Positions 46,819-55,210 of a stretch of DNA of 64,000 nucleotides are shown here, in pieces (position 1 is the first letter of the stretch; the number at the start of each line of letters is the position of its first letter). Both the position numbers and the translations under genes were made by a program. Under the pieces are notes generated by a model. The model ran no database searches, had not been told where the DNA came from, and saw only the letters and a program-made list of their open reading frames with translations. This stretch comes from Desulfofundulus luciae (GTDB lineage: Bacteria; Bacillota; Desulfotomaculia; Desulfotomaculales; Desulfovirgulaceae), in assembly GCF_030813795.1 (NCBI RefSeq), contig NZ_JAUSUX010000005.1, positions 1-64,000 of the forward strand, read 5' to 3'.

Positions 46819-46941
46819 CTACTTCTTGGGCTGGGATTCCTTGGCAAGCTTATCCTTGGGTGCACCGCAAGACTTGCACTTGCCGGGCTTGCAGCGGGCC
46901 TCCACTACATTCCCGCACTCCTGGCACTTCCAGACAGCCAT
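46819..46941 (-). CDS. RCKP-type rubredoxin-like small protein
   Basis: A 40-residue protein too short for routine calling. It begins MAVWKCQECGNVVEARCKPGK and continues CKSCGAPKDKLAKE. The two Cys-x2-Cys pairs with an intervening RCKPG motif are those of RCKP-type rubredoxin-like domains, which should bind one iron or zinc. The ATG follows the rpe stop codon immediately, with GGGGGTGA inside the rpe end, so it is translationally linked. A redox or metal role is inferred; partners are unknown. Confidence 0.85.
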   Translation of the reverse strand: MAVWKCQECGNVVEARCKPGKCKSCGAPKDKLAKESQPKK

Positions 46942-47604
46942 CTACTCACCCCCTTTTGCCGCTTGCCGGATTTTCTGAATAGCCGCTACCGGATCCGGGG
47001 CACCAAAAACAGCCGAACCAGCCACCAGTACCGTAGCCCCGGCCTGTACCACCAGTGGGGCGGTGGAGGGATTGATACCACCGTCCACCTGGATTTCCGC
47101 CTCCAACCCGGCACCATTCAGCATCTCCCGGATCTTGCGGATTTTGAGGATGGTCTGGGGAATAAAGGCCTGCCCACCGAAGCCCGGGTTAACGGTCATC
47201 ACCAGTACCAGATCAAAAAGTCCGGGCAGGTATTCCAGCACTTCAGGGGGAGTGGCCGGATTCAGGGCTACCCCGGCCCTGGCCCCCTTTTCCCGGATAT
47301 GCGTGAGCGTGCGGTGCAGGTGCCGGCAGGCTTCCGCATGTACCGTGATCAGGTCTGCCCCCGCCTCAACAAAGGAATCTATATAACGGTCGGGCTCTTC
47401 GATCATTAAATGAACGTCAAAAAACAGCCGGCTGTGGGGCCGCAGAGCCGCCACCACCAGTGGCCCGATGGTAATGTTGGGCACGAAGTGGCCGTCCATG
47501 ACGTCAAGGTGGAGGTAGTCTGCCCCGGCCCTCTCCACCCGTTGCACGTCTTCCATAAGGCGGGCAAAGTTAGCCGAGAGAATCGACGGTGCTATTTTGA
47601 TCAC
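46942..47604 (-). CDS. rpe: Ribulose-phosphate 3-epimerase
   Basis: Interconverts ribulose-5-phosphate and xylulose-5-phosphate. A 220-residue TIM barrel with IAPSILSANFARL, LHLDVMDGHFVPNITIGP, FDVHLMI, VMTVNPGFGGQAFI and VDGGINPSTAPL, covering all metal and phosphate ligands. The start is GTG 47604 behind AGGAGA, immediately after the rsgA stop. The rsgA-rpe order is common in Firmicutes. Confidence 0.96.
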   Translation of the reverse strand: MIKIAPSILSANFARLMEDVQRVERAGADYLHLDVMDGHFVPNITIGPLVVAALRPHSRLFFDVHLMIEEPDRYIDSFVEAGADLITVHAEACRHLHRTLTHIREKGARAGVALNPATPPEVLEYLPGLFDLVLVMTVNPGFGGQAFIPQTILKIRKIREMLNGAGLEAEIQVDGGINPSTAPLVVQAGATVLVAGSAVFGAPDPVAAIQKIRQAAKGGE

Positions 47605-48480
47605 TCAGTATCTCCTCTCCAGTTCCATTACTTCCTGCAGCAATTGTAAATAGTTTTCGTAGCGAAAGGCGGAAATTTCCCCTTTTTCAACGGCCCTTTT
47701 TACCGCACAATCGGGCTCCTGGAAATGCAGGCAGCCGGTGAAGCGGCAATCGTCGCGGCGGGCTACAAATTCCGGATAAAACTCCCCCAGTTCTTCCCGT
47801 TTCATTTCGGGCAAATAAAGGCTGGAAAACCCCGGGGTATCTGCTACCAGACCCCCCCCGGGCAAACACAGGAGCTCCACATGCCTGGTGGTATGCCGGC
47901 CCCGGCCTAATTTGCGGCTGATCTCCCCGGTTTTTAGATTTAAACCGGGAACCATGGCATTTAACAGGCTGGACTTACCCACCCCCGAAGGCCCGGCCAG
48001 TACGGTAATATGTCCCTGTAGCAGGGCACGCAATTCATCAAGGCCGCTGCCATCCAGAACACTGGTACAAACAACCGGATAACCTGCCCGGCGGTAGGCC
48101 CCGATCATATCCCGGCTTAGATCTTCTCCCAGGTCCACCTTGTTAAAACAAATGGCCGGCCCTACCCCGGCATGTTCGGCCTGGATGAGAAACCGATCCA
48201 GTAAAAAGGTATTGGGGTCGGGATCCTTCATCGCAAACACAATCAGTGCCCGGTCTACATTGGCTACCGGCGGACGCACAAGGGTGGTCCGGCGGGGGTG
48301 TACCTCTTCAATTACCCCCTGACCCTGGGGTAGGAGGCGAAAGGTAACCCGGTCCCCAACCAGCACCTGCTTCTTTTCCCGGCGAAAGCGTCCCCTCAAG
48401 ACGCAGTCGTGAATTTCCTCGCCGCTCGCTACATAATAATGTCCGCCGTAAGCCTTGACCACCGTTCCTTCCCGCAGCAT
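47605..48480 (-). CDS. rsgA: Ribosome small-subunit GTPase RsgA
   Basis: A circularly permuted GTPase that helps mature the 30S subunit. An N-terminal OB fold (about 1-65) precedes the G domain, with motifs in permuted order: CFNKVDL (G4), then GPSGVGKSSLLNAM (G1) and DTPGF (G3). The C-terminal zinc knuckle is CRFTGCLHFQEPDC. It lies between the PASTA kinase and rpe, a conserved Firmicute order in which PrkC can phosphorylate RsgA. The 5' leader has its G-rich site unusually far from the ATG. Confidence 0.95.
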   Translation of the reverse strand: MLREGTVVKAYGGHYYVASGEEIHDCVLRGRFRREKKQVLVGDRVTFRLLPQGQGVIEEVHPRRTTLVRPPVANVDRALIVFAMKDPDPNTFLLDRFLIQAEHAGVGPAICFNKVDLGEDLSRDMIGAYRRAGYPVVCTSVLDGSGLDELRALLQGHITVLAGPSGVGKSSLLNAMVPGLNLKTGEISRKLGRGRHTTRHVELLCLPGGGLVADTPGFSSLYLPEMKREELGEFYPEFVARRDDCRFTGCLHFQEPDCAVKRAVEKGEISAFRYENYLQLLQEVMELERRY

Positions 48481-48507
48481 TTTTTAACCGGTTACGCTCC
48501 CCCCTTT

Positions 48508-50388
48508 TCAATCATCGTCATCGTTCTTTCCCTCTTGAAGAGCTTTCTGTCTCACCAGTTTATTATCAACGTATATTTGGATAGTGGCCCTGCCGTAATA
48601 GCGCACAGTCGTTTCCACTTTCTCCCCCGGTTGATGAGTATTTACATAGGCTAAAGTGGTTCCCCGGACATCGTTAATCACAATCTTGACCTGGTGAGCC
48701 TGCCCATCGTTGTCAAGGGGCACCCTCACCCGGGCCTCCCTGGGTACGGGTCCCGGCCCCTTGCTTAAGGTTACCTTTACGGACGTGCCCTGGTCAACCA
48801 TGCTGTCGGGAGCAGGATCCTGACTGACCACCTGATTCTGGAAGTAATCGGTACTCTCAACCCACTCGACATTTTCATCCAGGCTCAGGTTGTTTTCGGC
48901 CAGCTTGGCTCGGGCTTGGTCCAGGGTCAGCCCGATGAGGTTGGGCACCTTGGACTGCCTGGGCTTTGGTCCCAGGGAAAGATAAACCGTCACCGGGGTG
49001 TTGGGAGCTACTCGTTCGCCGGCGGCAGGAGATTGTTGAAAGATCAGATCCGGGGGAACGTTATCGTCGTAACCTCTCTGCACCTGTTCGGCCAGGACCA
49101 GACCACTTTCAGCCAGGCGTATGCGCGCGTCTTCCAGACTCAGCCGGTACAGGTCGGGTACTTCCCGCAGGTCGGGGCCCAGGCTGACCGTGAGGGTGAT
49201 GACCCGGGGAGGCTTTACCGGCGCATCTCCAGGGCCAATATCCTGGTCAATTACATATCCCTCGGGGATCCTGGGATGGTGCTCCTTGCGTACCGCCACC
49301 TGCAGTCCTAAATTGGTCAGTATCTTCTGGGCCTCGGATAACTCCTTGTTTATCACCGACGGCACTGTTACCGGGGTCGGTCCTTTAAGATAATTGTTCA
49401 GGGCAAATGCGCCCCCTGACAAAAGGGCCAGCAGGAGAAGGGCCAGGACCACCCATCCCACCGGACGCAACTTGCGACGGCGCACCCCTTCCTCCCTGGG
49501 CTTCTCTACCGGCTTGAGCACCCGGGTGGCCATCTCATCCAGGGGAATGAAACGGGTGGCCTCTTCACCGTCCCGGGCAAAAAGGTCTTCCAGGTGCCGG
49601 GCCATCTCCCGGGCAGAAGCAAAACGTGATTGGGGATTTTTCTGCATGGCTCGCAGGACCACCTGCTCCAGTCCCGGGGAAATACCGGGATTGCGCCGGG
49701 AGGGAGGCTCCGGTTCTTCCTGGATGTGTTTAATGGCTACGGCAATGGGACTGTCCCCGGCAAAGGGTACGCTGCCGGTAAGCATTTCATAAAGGACTAC
49801 GCCCAGGGAATAAATATCCGACTGGGGGCCGGCCAGTTCCCCCCGGGCCTGCTCCGGCGAGAGGTAGTGCACCGACCCCACAATGGTGTCGGTCTGCGTG
49901 ACGGTTGCCGCTGTGGCTTCCCGGGCAATGCCGAAATCAGTTAGTTTTGCCCGCCCGCTCTTCGTGATAAGGATATTATGGGGTTTAATATCCCGGTGCA
50001 CGATGTTGTTCTCGTGGGCGTGTTCCAGGGCATCCAGGACCTGGAAAGCAATCTGCACCGCCTTTTCCGGAGACAGGGCCCCTTCCCGGCGAATGACGGT
50101 TTTTAAGTCCTCCCCGTCCACATACTCCATTACCAGGTACTGGATATCATCTTCCTGCCCCACATCGTAAATGGACACGATATTGGGGTGGGAAAGGCTG
50201 GCCACCGCCTGGGCTTCCCGGCGAAAACGACGGGTAAAGTCTTTATCCGAGGAGAATTCGGGGCGCAGGACCTTGATGGTCACCAGGCGGTTTAAAAAAG
50301 TATCCCGGCCTTTATAAACAATGGCCATTCCCCCGCCGCCCAGTTGTTCCAGGATTTCGTACCGGTTCCCCAACTGCCTCCCAATCAT
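48508..50388 (-). CDS. prkC: PASTA-domain Ser/Thr protein kinase (PrkC/PknB type)
   Basis: A 626-residue membrane kinase. The cytoplasmic kinase domain (about 10-265) has VYKGRDTFLNR, VKLK-type Lys in TIKVLRPEF, HRDIKPHNILI and TDFGIAR. A single helix lies near 333-355 (VVLALLLLALLSGGAFAL). Three extracellular PASTA repeats follow (about 360-565), which bind peptidoglycan fragments. A further C-terminal segment of about 70 residues ends in an Asp-rich tail. It sits with its PP2C phosphatase and cell-wall genes. Confidence 0.95.
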   Translation of the reverse strand: MIGRQLGNRYEILEQLGGGGMAIVYKGRDTFLNRLVTIKVLRPEFSSDKDFTRRFRREAQAVASLSHPNIVSIYDVGQEDDIQYLVMEYVDGEDLKTVIRREGALSPEKAVQIAFQVLDALEHAHENNIVHRDIKPHNILITKSGRAKLTDFGIAREATAATVTQTDTIVGSVHYLSPEQARGELAGPQSDIYSLGVVLYEMLTGSVPFAGDSPIAVAIKHIQEEPEPPSRRNPGISPGLEQVVLRAMQKNPQSRFASAREMARHLEDLFARDGEEATRFIPLDEMATRVLKPVEKPREEGVRRRKLRPVGWVVLALLLLALLSGGAFALNNYLKGPTPVTVPSVINKELSEAQKILTNLGLQVAVRKEHHPRIPEGYVIDQDIGPGDAPVKPPRVITLTVSLGPDLREVPDLYRLSLEDARIRLAESGLVLAEQVQRGYDDNVPPDLIFQQSPAAGERVAPNTPVTVYLSLGPKPRQSKVPNLIGLTLDQARAKLAENNLSLDENVEWVESTDYFQNQVVSQDPAPDSMVDQGTSVKVTLSKGPGPVPREARVRVPLDNDGQAHQVKIVINDVRGTTLAYVNTHQPGEKVETTVRYYGRATIQIYVDNKLVRQKALQEGKNDDDD

Positions 50389-50449
50389 TACCTGTCACCT
50401 CAAGTCTTGGTTGGGTAGTTTAGCTTTTCCAATTCCATTCTATTCTAAA

Positions 50450-51880
50450 CTACGGGCCGGCAGTCAGTACCGCCCGGATTATCTCCCGGGCAATGGGGGC
50501 AGCCACCACCCCGCCGGCACCACCGTTTTCCACAATCACCGCCACCACCACCCGGGGCCTCTCGGCCGGGGCAAAGCCGACAAACCAGGCATGGGTGTCC
50601 CCCCTGGGATTCTGTGCCGAGCCTGTTTTACCAGCCACGGTTATGCCGGGAAGAGCCGCCCCCCTGCCGGTTCCCTCCCTTACCACATCCACCATAGCCT
50701 CCTTGATGACACCGGCAACCTCCGGACTGATCGCGGTAAGCCATGGCCGTGGGACAGACTGTAAAAGCACCCCTCCGTACGGGTCCTGCACCCGGGCTAA
50801 AAGATGGGGGTGCATAATCACCCCATCGTTGGCAATGGCCGCCGCCACCAGGGCCATTTGCAACGGGTTGACCAGCACCTCCCCCTGGCCGATGGCGCTG
50901 GAGGCCAACTGTGGTTTATTCATCTTCTCCGGGGGGGTGAGGGTCCCGGGCCGGTAAGCAACTTCCGGAAGGCCACCCGCCCAGGGGTTTAAAGTCAAGC
51001 CAAAAGCGCGGGCAGTCTGGTAAAACCTTTCTGCTCCCATTTCCAGGCCCAAGCGGGCAAAAGTGGTATTGCAGGACACCGCCAGGGCACGGCGAAAATC
51101 CACCTCCCCATGGGCTGCAGTATCGGTAAGTCGAAAGCCGTCAATTATTAGACTGCCCTGACAATTAAAAATACGTTCGTTCACCTTGGGATTTGTAGTC
51201 AGGGCACCGGCTGCGGTGATTAATTTAAAGGTTGAACCGGGTGGATAGGCTCCCTGGGTAGCCCGGTTTAAAAGCGGTGCCCTTTTATCCTTCTGCAACA
51301 AATCGTATACGGCGAGAACCTTACCGTCACGGGAACGCCCGGCCGGTTGCCCGATGGCATTGGGATCGTAACTGGGACTGCTGGCGAGGGCTAAAATCTC
51401 CCCGTTTCTTGGATCCAGCGCCACAACTGCACCCCGACGGTTGCCGAGAAGCCGCATGGCCAGTAGCTGTAGGCGGGCATCTAGGGTAACTACCACATCG
51501 TTGCCCACCCGGGGACGCCCCAGCAGTCGGTCAATAATCACCTCAATTTTATCTTCGTCGGTCATGGCTAAAAGGTAACGGTCATACGCCGATTCCAGGC
51601 CGGTGCGCCCGTAACGCTGGGAGATAAAACCAACTACCTGAGCTGCATTTTTCCCCAGGGGGTAACTGCGCCTGCCCTCCTGGCTTTTTGCCAGTACCGT
51701 TCCCCGGCGGTCGTAGATGGTTCCCCGATGCACTTTGGCCTCGTAAACCGCCAGGCGCCGGTTATGGGGATCTGTGGCCAGCGCCGGACCAAGGAATACA
51801 TTGATATAACCAATATAAAGGCTTAACAGGACAAAGGAACCCAGGATCACATAGCTTAGTCGACGGATGTTTGTTTTCAT
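50450..51880 (-). CDS. Class B penicillin-binding protein (PbpA/FtsI type)
   Basis: A peptidoglycan transpeptidase anchored by one N-terminal helix (VILGSFVLLSLYIGYINVFL). The active-site motifs are GSTFKLI (Ser-x2-Lys), SCNTTF (Ser-x-Asn) and KTGSAQ (Lys-Thr-Gly). The length of about 476 residues is short for FtsI and close to mycobacterial PbpA, which fits its place beside an FtsW/RodA gene and a PASTA kinase. GAGGGAGAAA favours ATG 51880 over TTG 51895. Confidence 0.92.
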   Translation of the reverse strand: MKTNIRRLSYVILGSFVLLSLYIGYINVFLGPALATDPHNRRLAVYEAKVHRGTIYDRRGTVLAKSQEGRRSYPLGKNAAQVVGFISQRYGRTGLESAYDRYLLAMTDEDKIEVIIDRLLGRPRVGNDVVVTLDARLQLLAMRLLGNRRGAVVALDPRNGEILALASSPSYDPNAIGQPAGRSRDGKVLAVYDLLQKDKRAPLLNRATQGAYPPGSTFKLITAAGALTTNPKVNERIFNCQGSLIIDGFRLTDTAAHGEVDFRRALAVSCNTTFARLGLEMGAERFYQTARAFGLTLNPWAGGLPEVAYRPGTLTPPEKMNKPQLASSAIGQGEVLVNPLQMALVAAAIANDGVIMHPHLLARVQDPYGGVLLQSVPRPWLTAISPEVAGVIKEAMVDVVREGTGRGAALPGITVAGKTGSAQNPRGDTHAWFVGFAPAERPRVVVAVIVENGGAGGVVAAPIAREIIRAVLTAGP

Positions 51881-51910
51881 TTTCTCCCTCGCCAATGTTG
51901 CTCAAAAGCG

Positions 51911-53206
51911 CTAATCGTTTTCCAACGGCTTTAAAAGCTGTGTCTCGTGGGATATATTCAATAAAAGGCCCAAAATGATGAAATTGGCCACTAGGGAACT
52001 ACCGCCGTAACTGACAAAGGGCAAGGTAACGCCGGTTAAAGGCAACAGCTTGGTCACCCCGGCAATAATGATAAAGGCCTGCAGTCCCATTAAGGCGGTA
52101 AACCCTGTTGCCAGAAGACAGGCAAAATCATCCCGGGCCGCCAGGGCAATAACGAACCCCCGGTAGACAAAGAGCATGTAAATGATTAACAGGCCAAGGC
52201 CGCCGGCCAGACCCAATTCCTCAGTTATAGCCGCAAAAATAAAATCAGTATGCACCGCCGGAACGAACTGGGGCAGGCCGGCACCTAGTCCGGATCCGGT
52301 GAGTCCACCCGCTGCCAGGGCGAAAAGGGATTGAACCACCTGGTAACCGGCGGTTTCCACGTACTGCCAGGGATTGAGCCAGACTTCCACCCGCAGCCGC
52401 ACGTGTTCGAAAAGGACGTAGCTGCCTGCCGCCCCGGCTAAAAAGAGCGCCCCTCCCAGGCAAACATAGGCCATCCGGGCAGTGCTGGTGTAAACCATGG
52501 CTAAAAAGGTGGTAAAATAAATGAGCGCAGCACCCAGGTCCTTTTGAAAGACTAAGAGCAAAAGGGAAATACCCCACATGGCCAGCAACGGCCCCCATTC
52601 CTGCGGTGCCGGCAGGGCTACGCCCATTACCGTCCGGGTGCCTTCAGCCAGGGCCAGGCGGTTTTCCGCCAGAAAGGCGGCCAGGAAGAGCACCAGCAGG
52701 ATCTTCACAAACTCCGAAGGCTGCACCTGAAACAATCCTAAATCAAGCCAGCTTTTTGCCCCTCCCTGCTCCACCCCAAAAAAGATGGGCAGCAAAAGAC
52801 CAATTACCCCCGTCAGGGCATAAACATACTTATAATCGGCCAGCACCCGGTAACGGATCAAAAAGCGGGTAATCATCCAAAGGGTGAACAGGCCGATCAT
52901 CAACCACACAAACTGGCGGAACGCGTAAGCCGGATTTAAACGATAAAGAAAAACCAGGCTGGTAGAGGAAAAAAGGGCCACCAGGGGCAGCAAAAAGGGA
53001 TCCCCGCCAAAACTGGTCCATGACCAGAAGTAGTGCAGACCCCAGAAGGCCGCCATGGTGGTCAGCGCCCCCACCAGTACCACCGCTGTGGACGGTGCCG
53101 GTTTAAGGAAATAAAGTGCTCCCGCCCCCACCAGCAGGTAAGCGAAGGCCCAAAAAAGCAACTTTCCTTCGACGGCCCGCAAATGGTATGTCCTCGGAAA
53201 AAACAC
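51911..53206 (-). CDS. FtsW/RodA/SpoVE-family glycosyltransferase
   Basis: A 431-residue multi-pass membrane protein of the SEDS family, which polymerises lipid II into glycan strands with a cognate class B PBP. Conserved segments are WLDLGLFQVQPSEFVKI, QKDLGAALIYF, GLGAGLPQFVPAVHTDFIFAAI (containing the family Asp/His region) and VTLPFVSYGGSSLV. GTG start behind GGTGGA. The PBP gene 31 nt downstream is the likely partner. Confidence 0.94.
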   Translation of the reverse strand: MFFPRTYHLRAVEGKLLFWAFAYLLVGAGALYFLKPAPSTAVVLVGALTTMAAFWGLHYFWSWTSFGGDPFLLPLVALFSSTSLVFLYRLNPAYAFRQFVWLMIGLFTLWMITRFLIRYRVLADYKYVYALTGVIGLLLPIFFGVEQGGAKSWLDLGLFQVQPSEFVKILLVLFLAAFLAENRLALAEGTRTVMGVALPAPQEWGPLLAMWGISLLLLVFQKDLGAALIYFTTFLAMVYTSTARMAYVCLGGALFLAGAAGSYVLFEHVRLRVEVWLNPWQYVETAGYQVVQSLFALAAGGLTGSGLGAGLPQFVPAVHTDFIFAAITEELGLAGGLGLLIIYMLFVYRGFVIALAARDDFACLLATGFTALMGLQAFIIIAGVTKLLPLTGVTLPFVSYGGSSLVANFIILGLLLNISHETQLLKPLEND

Positions 53207-53208
53207 CT

Positions 53209-53925
53209 TTATTCCACCGCCATCAGGATCACGGTAATGTTATCACTGCCACCCCGCTTCAGGGCGGCCTGCAACAGCTTGTTCACGGCCCGGTTCAAAT
53301 CCGGGTTTTTTTCCACCAGCGTGCCTATCTCCTGGGGCGATAAATGCACCGTTAAACCATCGGTGCACAAGAGTACTTTGTCACCCGGCTGGAGTTTCAC
53401 CCGCCCTCCATCCACTTCTACCCTGGGTTCAATACCCAGGGCCCGGGTGAGCACATTGCGCTGGGGGTGACAACGGGCCTGCTCTTCACTGAGGCCCCCC
53501 AGCCGGACCAGTTCCTGCACCAGGGAATGATCTTCCGTAAGCTGGTGCATTTTTCCCTCGCGCAACAGGTATATGCGGCTATCTCCTACATGGGCCAGGT
53601 AAAGATAATCTTTTATAACCAGTGCCGCGGTCAAGGTGGTACCCATACCCCTGTAGCCCGCGCTACTGGAAGATAACTGATAAACCAGACGGTTGGCTTC
53701 CTGCACACCCTGTACCAGTATTGTTCCCGGATCGTCCGGGAGGGGATGGTGTGCCTTAAGGAAGCGCACCAGTTCGGCGATGGCCATCCGGCTGGCAATT
53801 TCGCCGGCCTGATGGCCGCCCATACCATCGGCCACGGCAAATAAACCCAAACCGGGTTCTACGCACAGGCTGTCTTCATTTACCCGCCGTACCAGCCCCG
53901 CGTCACTGGCTTGACTCCACTTCAT
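53209..53925 (-). CDS. PP2C-type Ser/Thr phosphatase (Stp/PrpC)
   Basis: Reverses PASTA-kinase phosphorylation. The 238-residue PP2C fold has metal-binding motifs RRVNEDSL, AVADGMGGHQAGEIAS, VGDSRIYLLR, LLCTDGLT and GSDNITVI. The start overlaps the upstream FHA gene by 23 nt. GAGGTGGG precedes the ATG. In most Firmicutes prpC directly precedes prkC; here ftsW and pbp are inserted between them. Confidence 0.96.
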   Translation of the reverse strand: MKWSQASDAGLVRRVNEDSLCVEPGLGLFAVADGMGGHQAGEIASRMAIAELVRFLKAHHPLPDDPGTILVQGVQEANRLVYQLSSSSAGYRGMGTTLTAALVIKDYLYLAHVGDSRIYLLREGKMHQLTEDHSLVQELVRLGGLSEEQARCHPQRNVLTRALGIEPRVEVDGGRVKLQPGDKVLLCTDGLTVHLSPQEIGTLVEKNPDLNRAVNKLLQAALKRGGSDNITVILMAVE

Positions 53926-54415
53926 AAGCCCACCTCACAAATTGAAAGGTAACACCGCCGATACGTAAACGGTCGCCATCGGCCAGAACGGTGGGCCGGT
54001 CCAGGCGCACCTCATTAAGATAGGTACCGTTTAGACTACCCAGATCCTGCACCCAGTACTGGTCACCCCGGGAAAAAATAACCGCATGCTCCTGGGAGGA
54101 AAAAGGATCGGGAATAACCAGGTCGTTATGTTCTCCCCGGCCCAGGGTAGTCCTTTCCCCCAGGTAAAAGGTCATCCCCTTTTCCAGCCGGGGATCGGGA
54201 CTGGCCAGAACCACCAGCCGCCCACCCGGTTTCGGGACGGTAGCCTCCCGGTAACCAGGGAAAGGCTTAGTGTCACTGCCGGGGCCTCCCCCAGCCGCAG
54301 CCGTGGTCGGGTTTTCCCGTAGGCCCAAAAACATCTGGCGGACTACTACAAATAAGAAAGCGTAGAGGAGAAAGAGGAAAAGATACCGCAATACCGTCAG
54401 CAAAAGACCCAGCAC
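53903..54415 (-). CDS. Membrane-anchored FHA-domain protein (FhaB-like)
   Basis: About 170 residues: an N-terminal helix (LLLTVLRYLFLFLLYAFLFVVV), a linker, and a C-terminal FHA domain with TLGRGEHNDLVIPDPFSSQEHAVIF and DLGSLNGTYLNEVRL, which binds phosphothreonine. The topology matches actinobacterial FhaB/FipA. The likely phosphopeptide is supplied by the kinase of this cluster. GAGGTGG favours GTG 54415; the longer frame from 54436 overlaps the preceding gene. Confidence 0.92.
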   Translation of the reverse strand: MLGLLLTVLRYLFLFLLYAFLFVVVRQMFLGLRENPTTAAAGGGPGSDTKPFPGYREATVPKPGGRLVVLASPDPRLEKGMTFYLGERTTLGRGEHNDLVIPDPFSSQEHAVIFSRGDQYWVQDLGSLNGTYLNEVRLDRPTVLADGDRLRIGGVTFQFVRWAYEVESSQ

Positions 54416-54416
54416 A

Positions 54417-55196
54417 TCATTCCACCTCGAAAACACAAAGGGTGGCGCCCATTTTAATGGTATCCCCCGGAGCTAATACCCTGGTATTCACCCGTACTCC
54501 ATTAACATAAACACCGTTAGTGCTGCCCAAATCTGTAATCACATACTCGCCGCCCCGGTATTCTAGCTGGGCGTGACGGCGGGAGACACTGCCATCGCTT
54601 AAAACTACATCACAGGTATCCCGCCGGCCAATGACCATGGTGGAGGGTCGCAGGGTGAAAACCCTTCCTTCCTGGGGGCCGGCCTTGACCACCAGGCGCG
54701 CCCTGGGCCCCGCGGGAACCACCGGTACCGGGGCAGTGTGCCGGGCCGGTTGATATTGCAGGGTATCCTCGAACTCCCCTTCCCTGTTTCCAGCCGGGCG
54801 TGCTTCCTCCTCGCCAGGTATGTAAACCGCTTCCCCAAAGCGTCCCTCAATACGCATCTGCCCTTCCGGTACTGCCGCGTCCTCCTGGATTTCCACCCGG
54901 GGAGGGGCAACCAGGGTAAAGTTTTTTTCTTGCGCTTTTTGGGACAGGTAATCCTGTAACTCCCTGGCCAAAAGTGGAGCAATCGAAGAGACCGCACGGT
55001 AATCCTCCGGGTGTAAATAAACTGTGAACTCATTGGGTACATAAACCCGGCTGATACTTACCCGTTTCCGGTCCCGCATTTCCCGGGCCAACCTCTTGGC
55101 CATTTCCAAAGGTTGTACCCGGCCTTTAAATTTATCCCGGAAGAAGCCCTCAATGTATTTTTCCAAACTGCCTTCCAAACCGGAAAAGAGTCCCAT
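54417..55196 (-). CDS. FhaA-type protein (DUF3662 and FHA domains)
   Basis: About 259 residues. The N-terminal domain (MGLFSGLEGSLEKYIEGFF, VQPLEMAKRLAREMRDRKR, YVPNEFTVYLHPEDY) is that of DUF3662/FhaA. A linker precedes a C-terminal FHA domain with IGRRDTCDVVLSDGSVSRRHAQL and DLGSTNGVYVNGVRV. In mycobacteria FhaA links PknB signalling to cell-wall precursor export. GGGAGGGGGA before ATG 55196 rules out the longer frame from 55253. Confidence 0.93.
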   Translation of the reverse strand: MGLFSGLEGSLEKYIEGFFRDKFKGRVQPLEMAKRLAREMRDRKRVSISRVYVPNEFTVYLHPEDYRAVSSIAPLLARELQDYLSQKAQEKNFTLVAPPRVEIQEDAAVPEGQMRIEGRFGEAVYIPGEEEARPAGNREGEFEDTLQYQPARHTAPVPVVPAGPRARLVVKAGPQEGRVFTLRPSTMVIGRRDTCDVVLSDGSVSRRHAQLEYRGGEYVITDLGSTNGVYVNGVRVNTRVLAPGDTIKMGATLCVFEVE

Positions 55197-55210
55197 GGGG
55201 GTCCCCCTCC

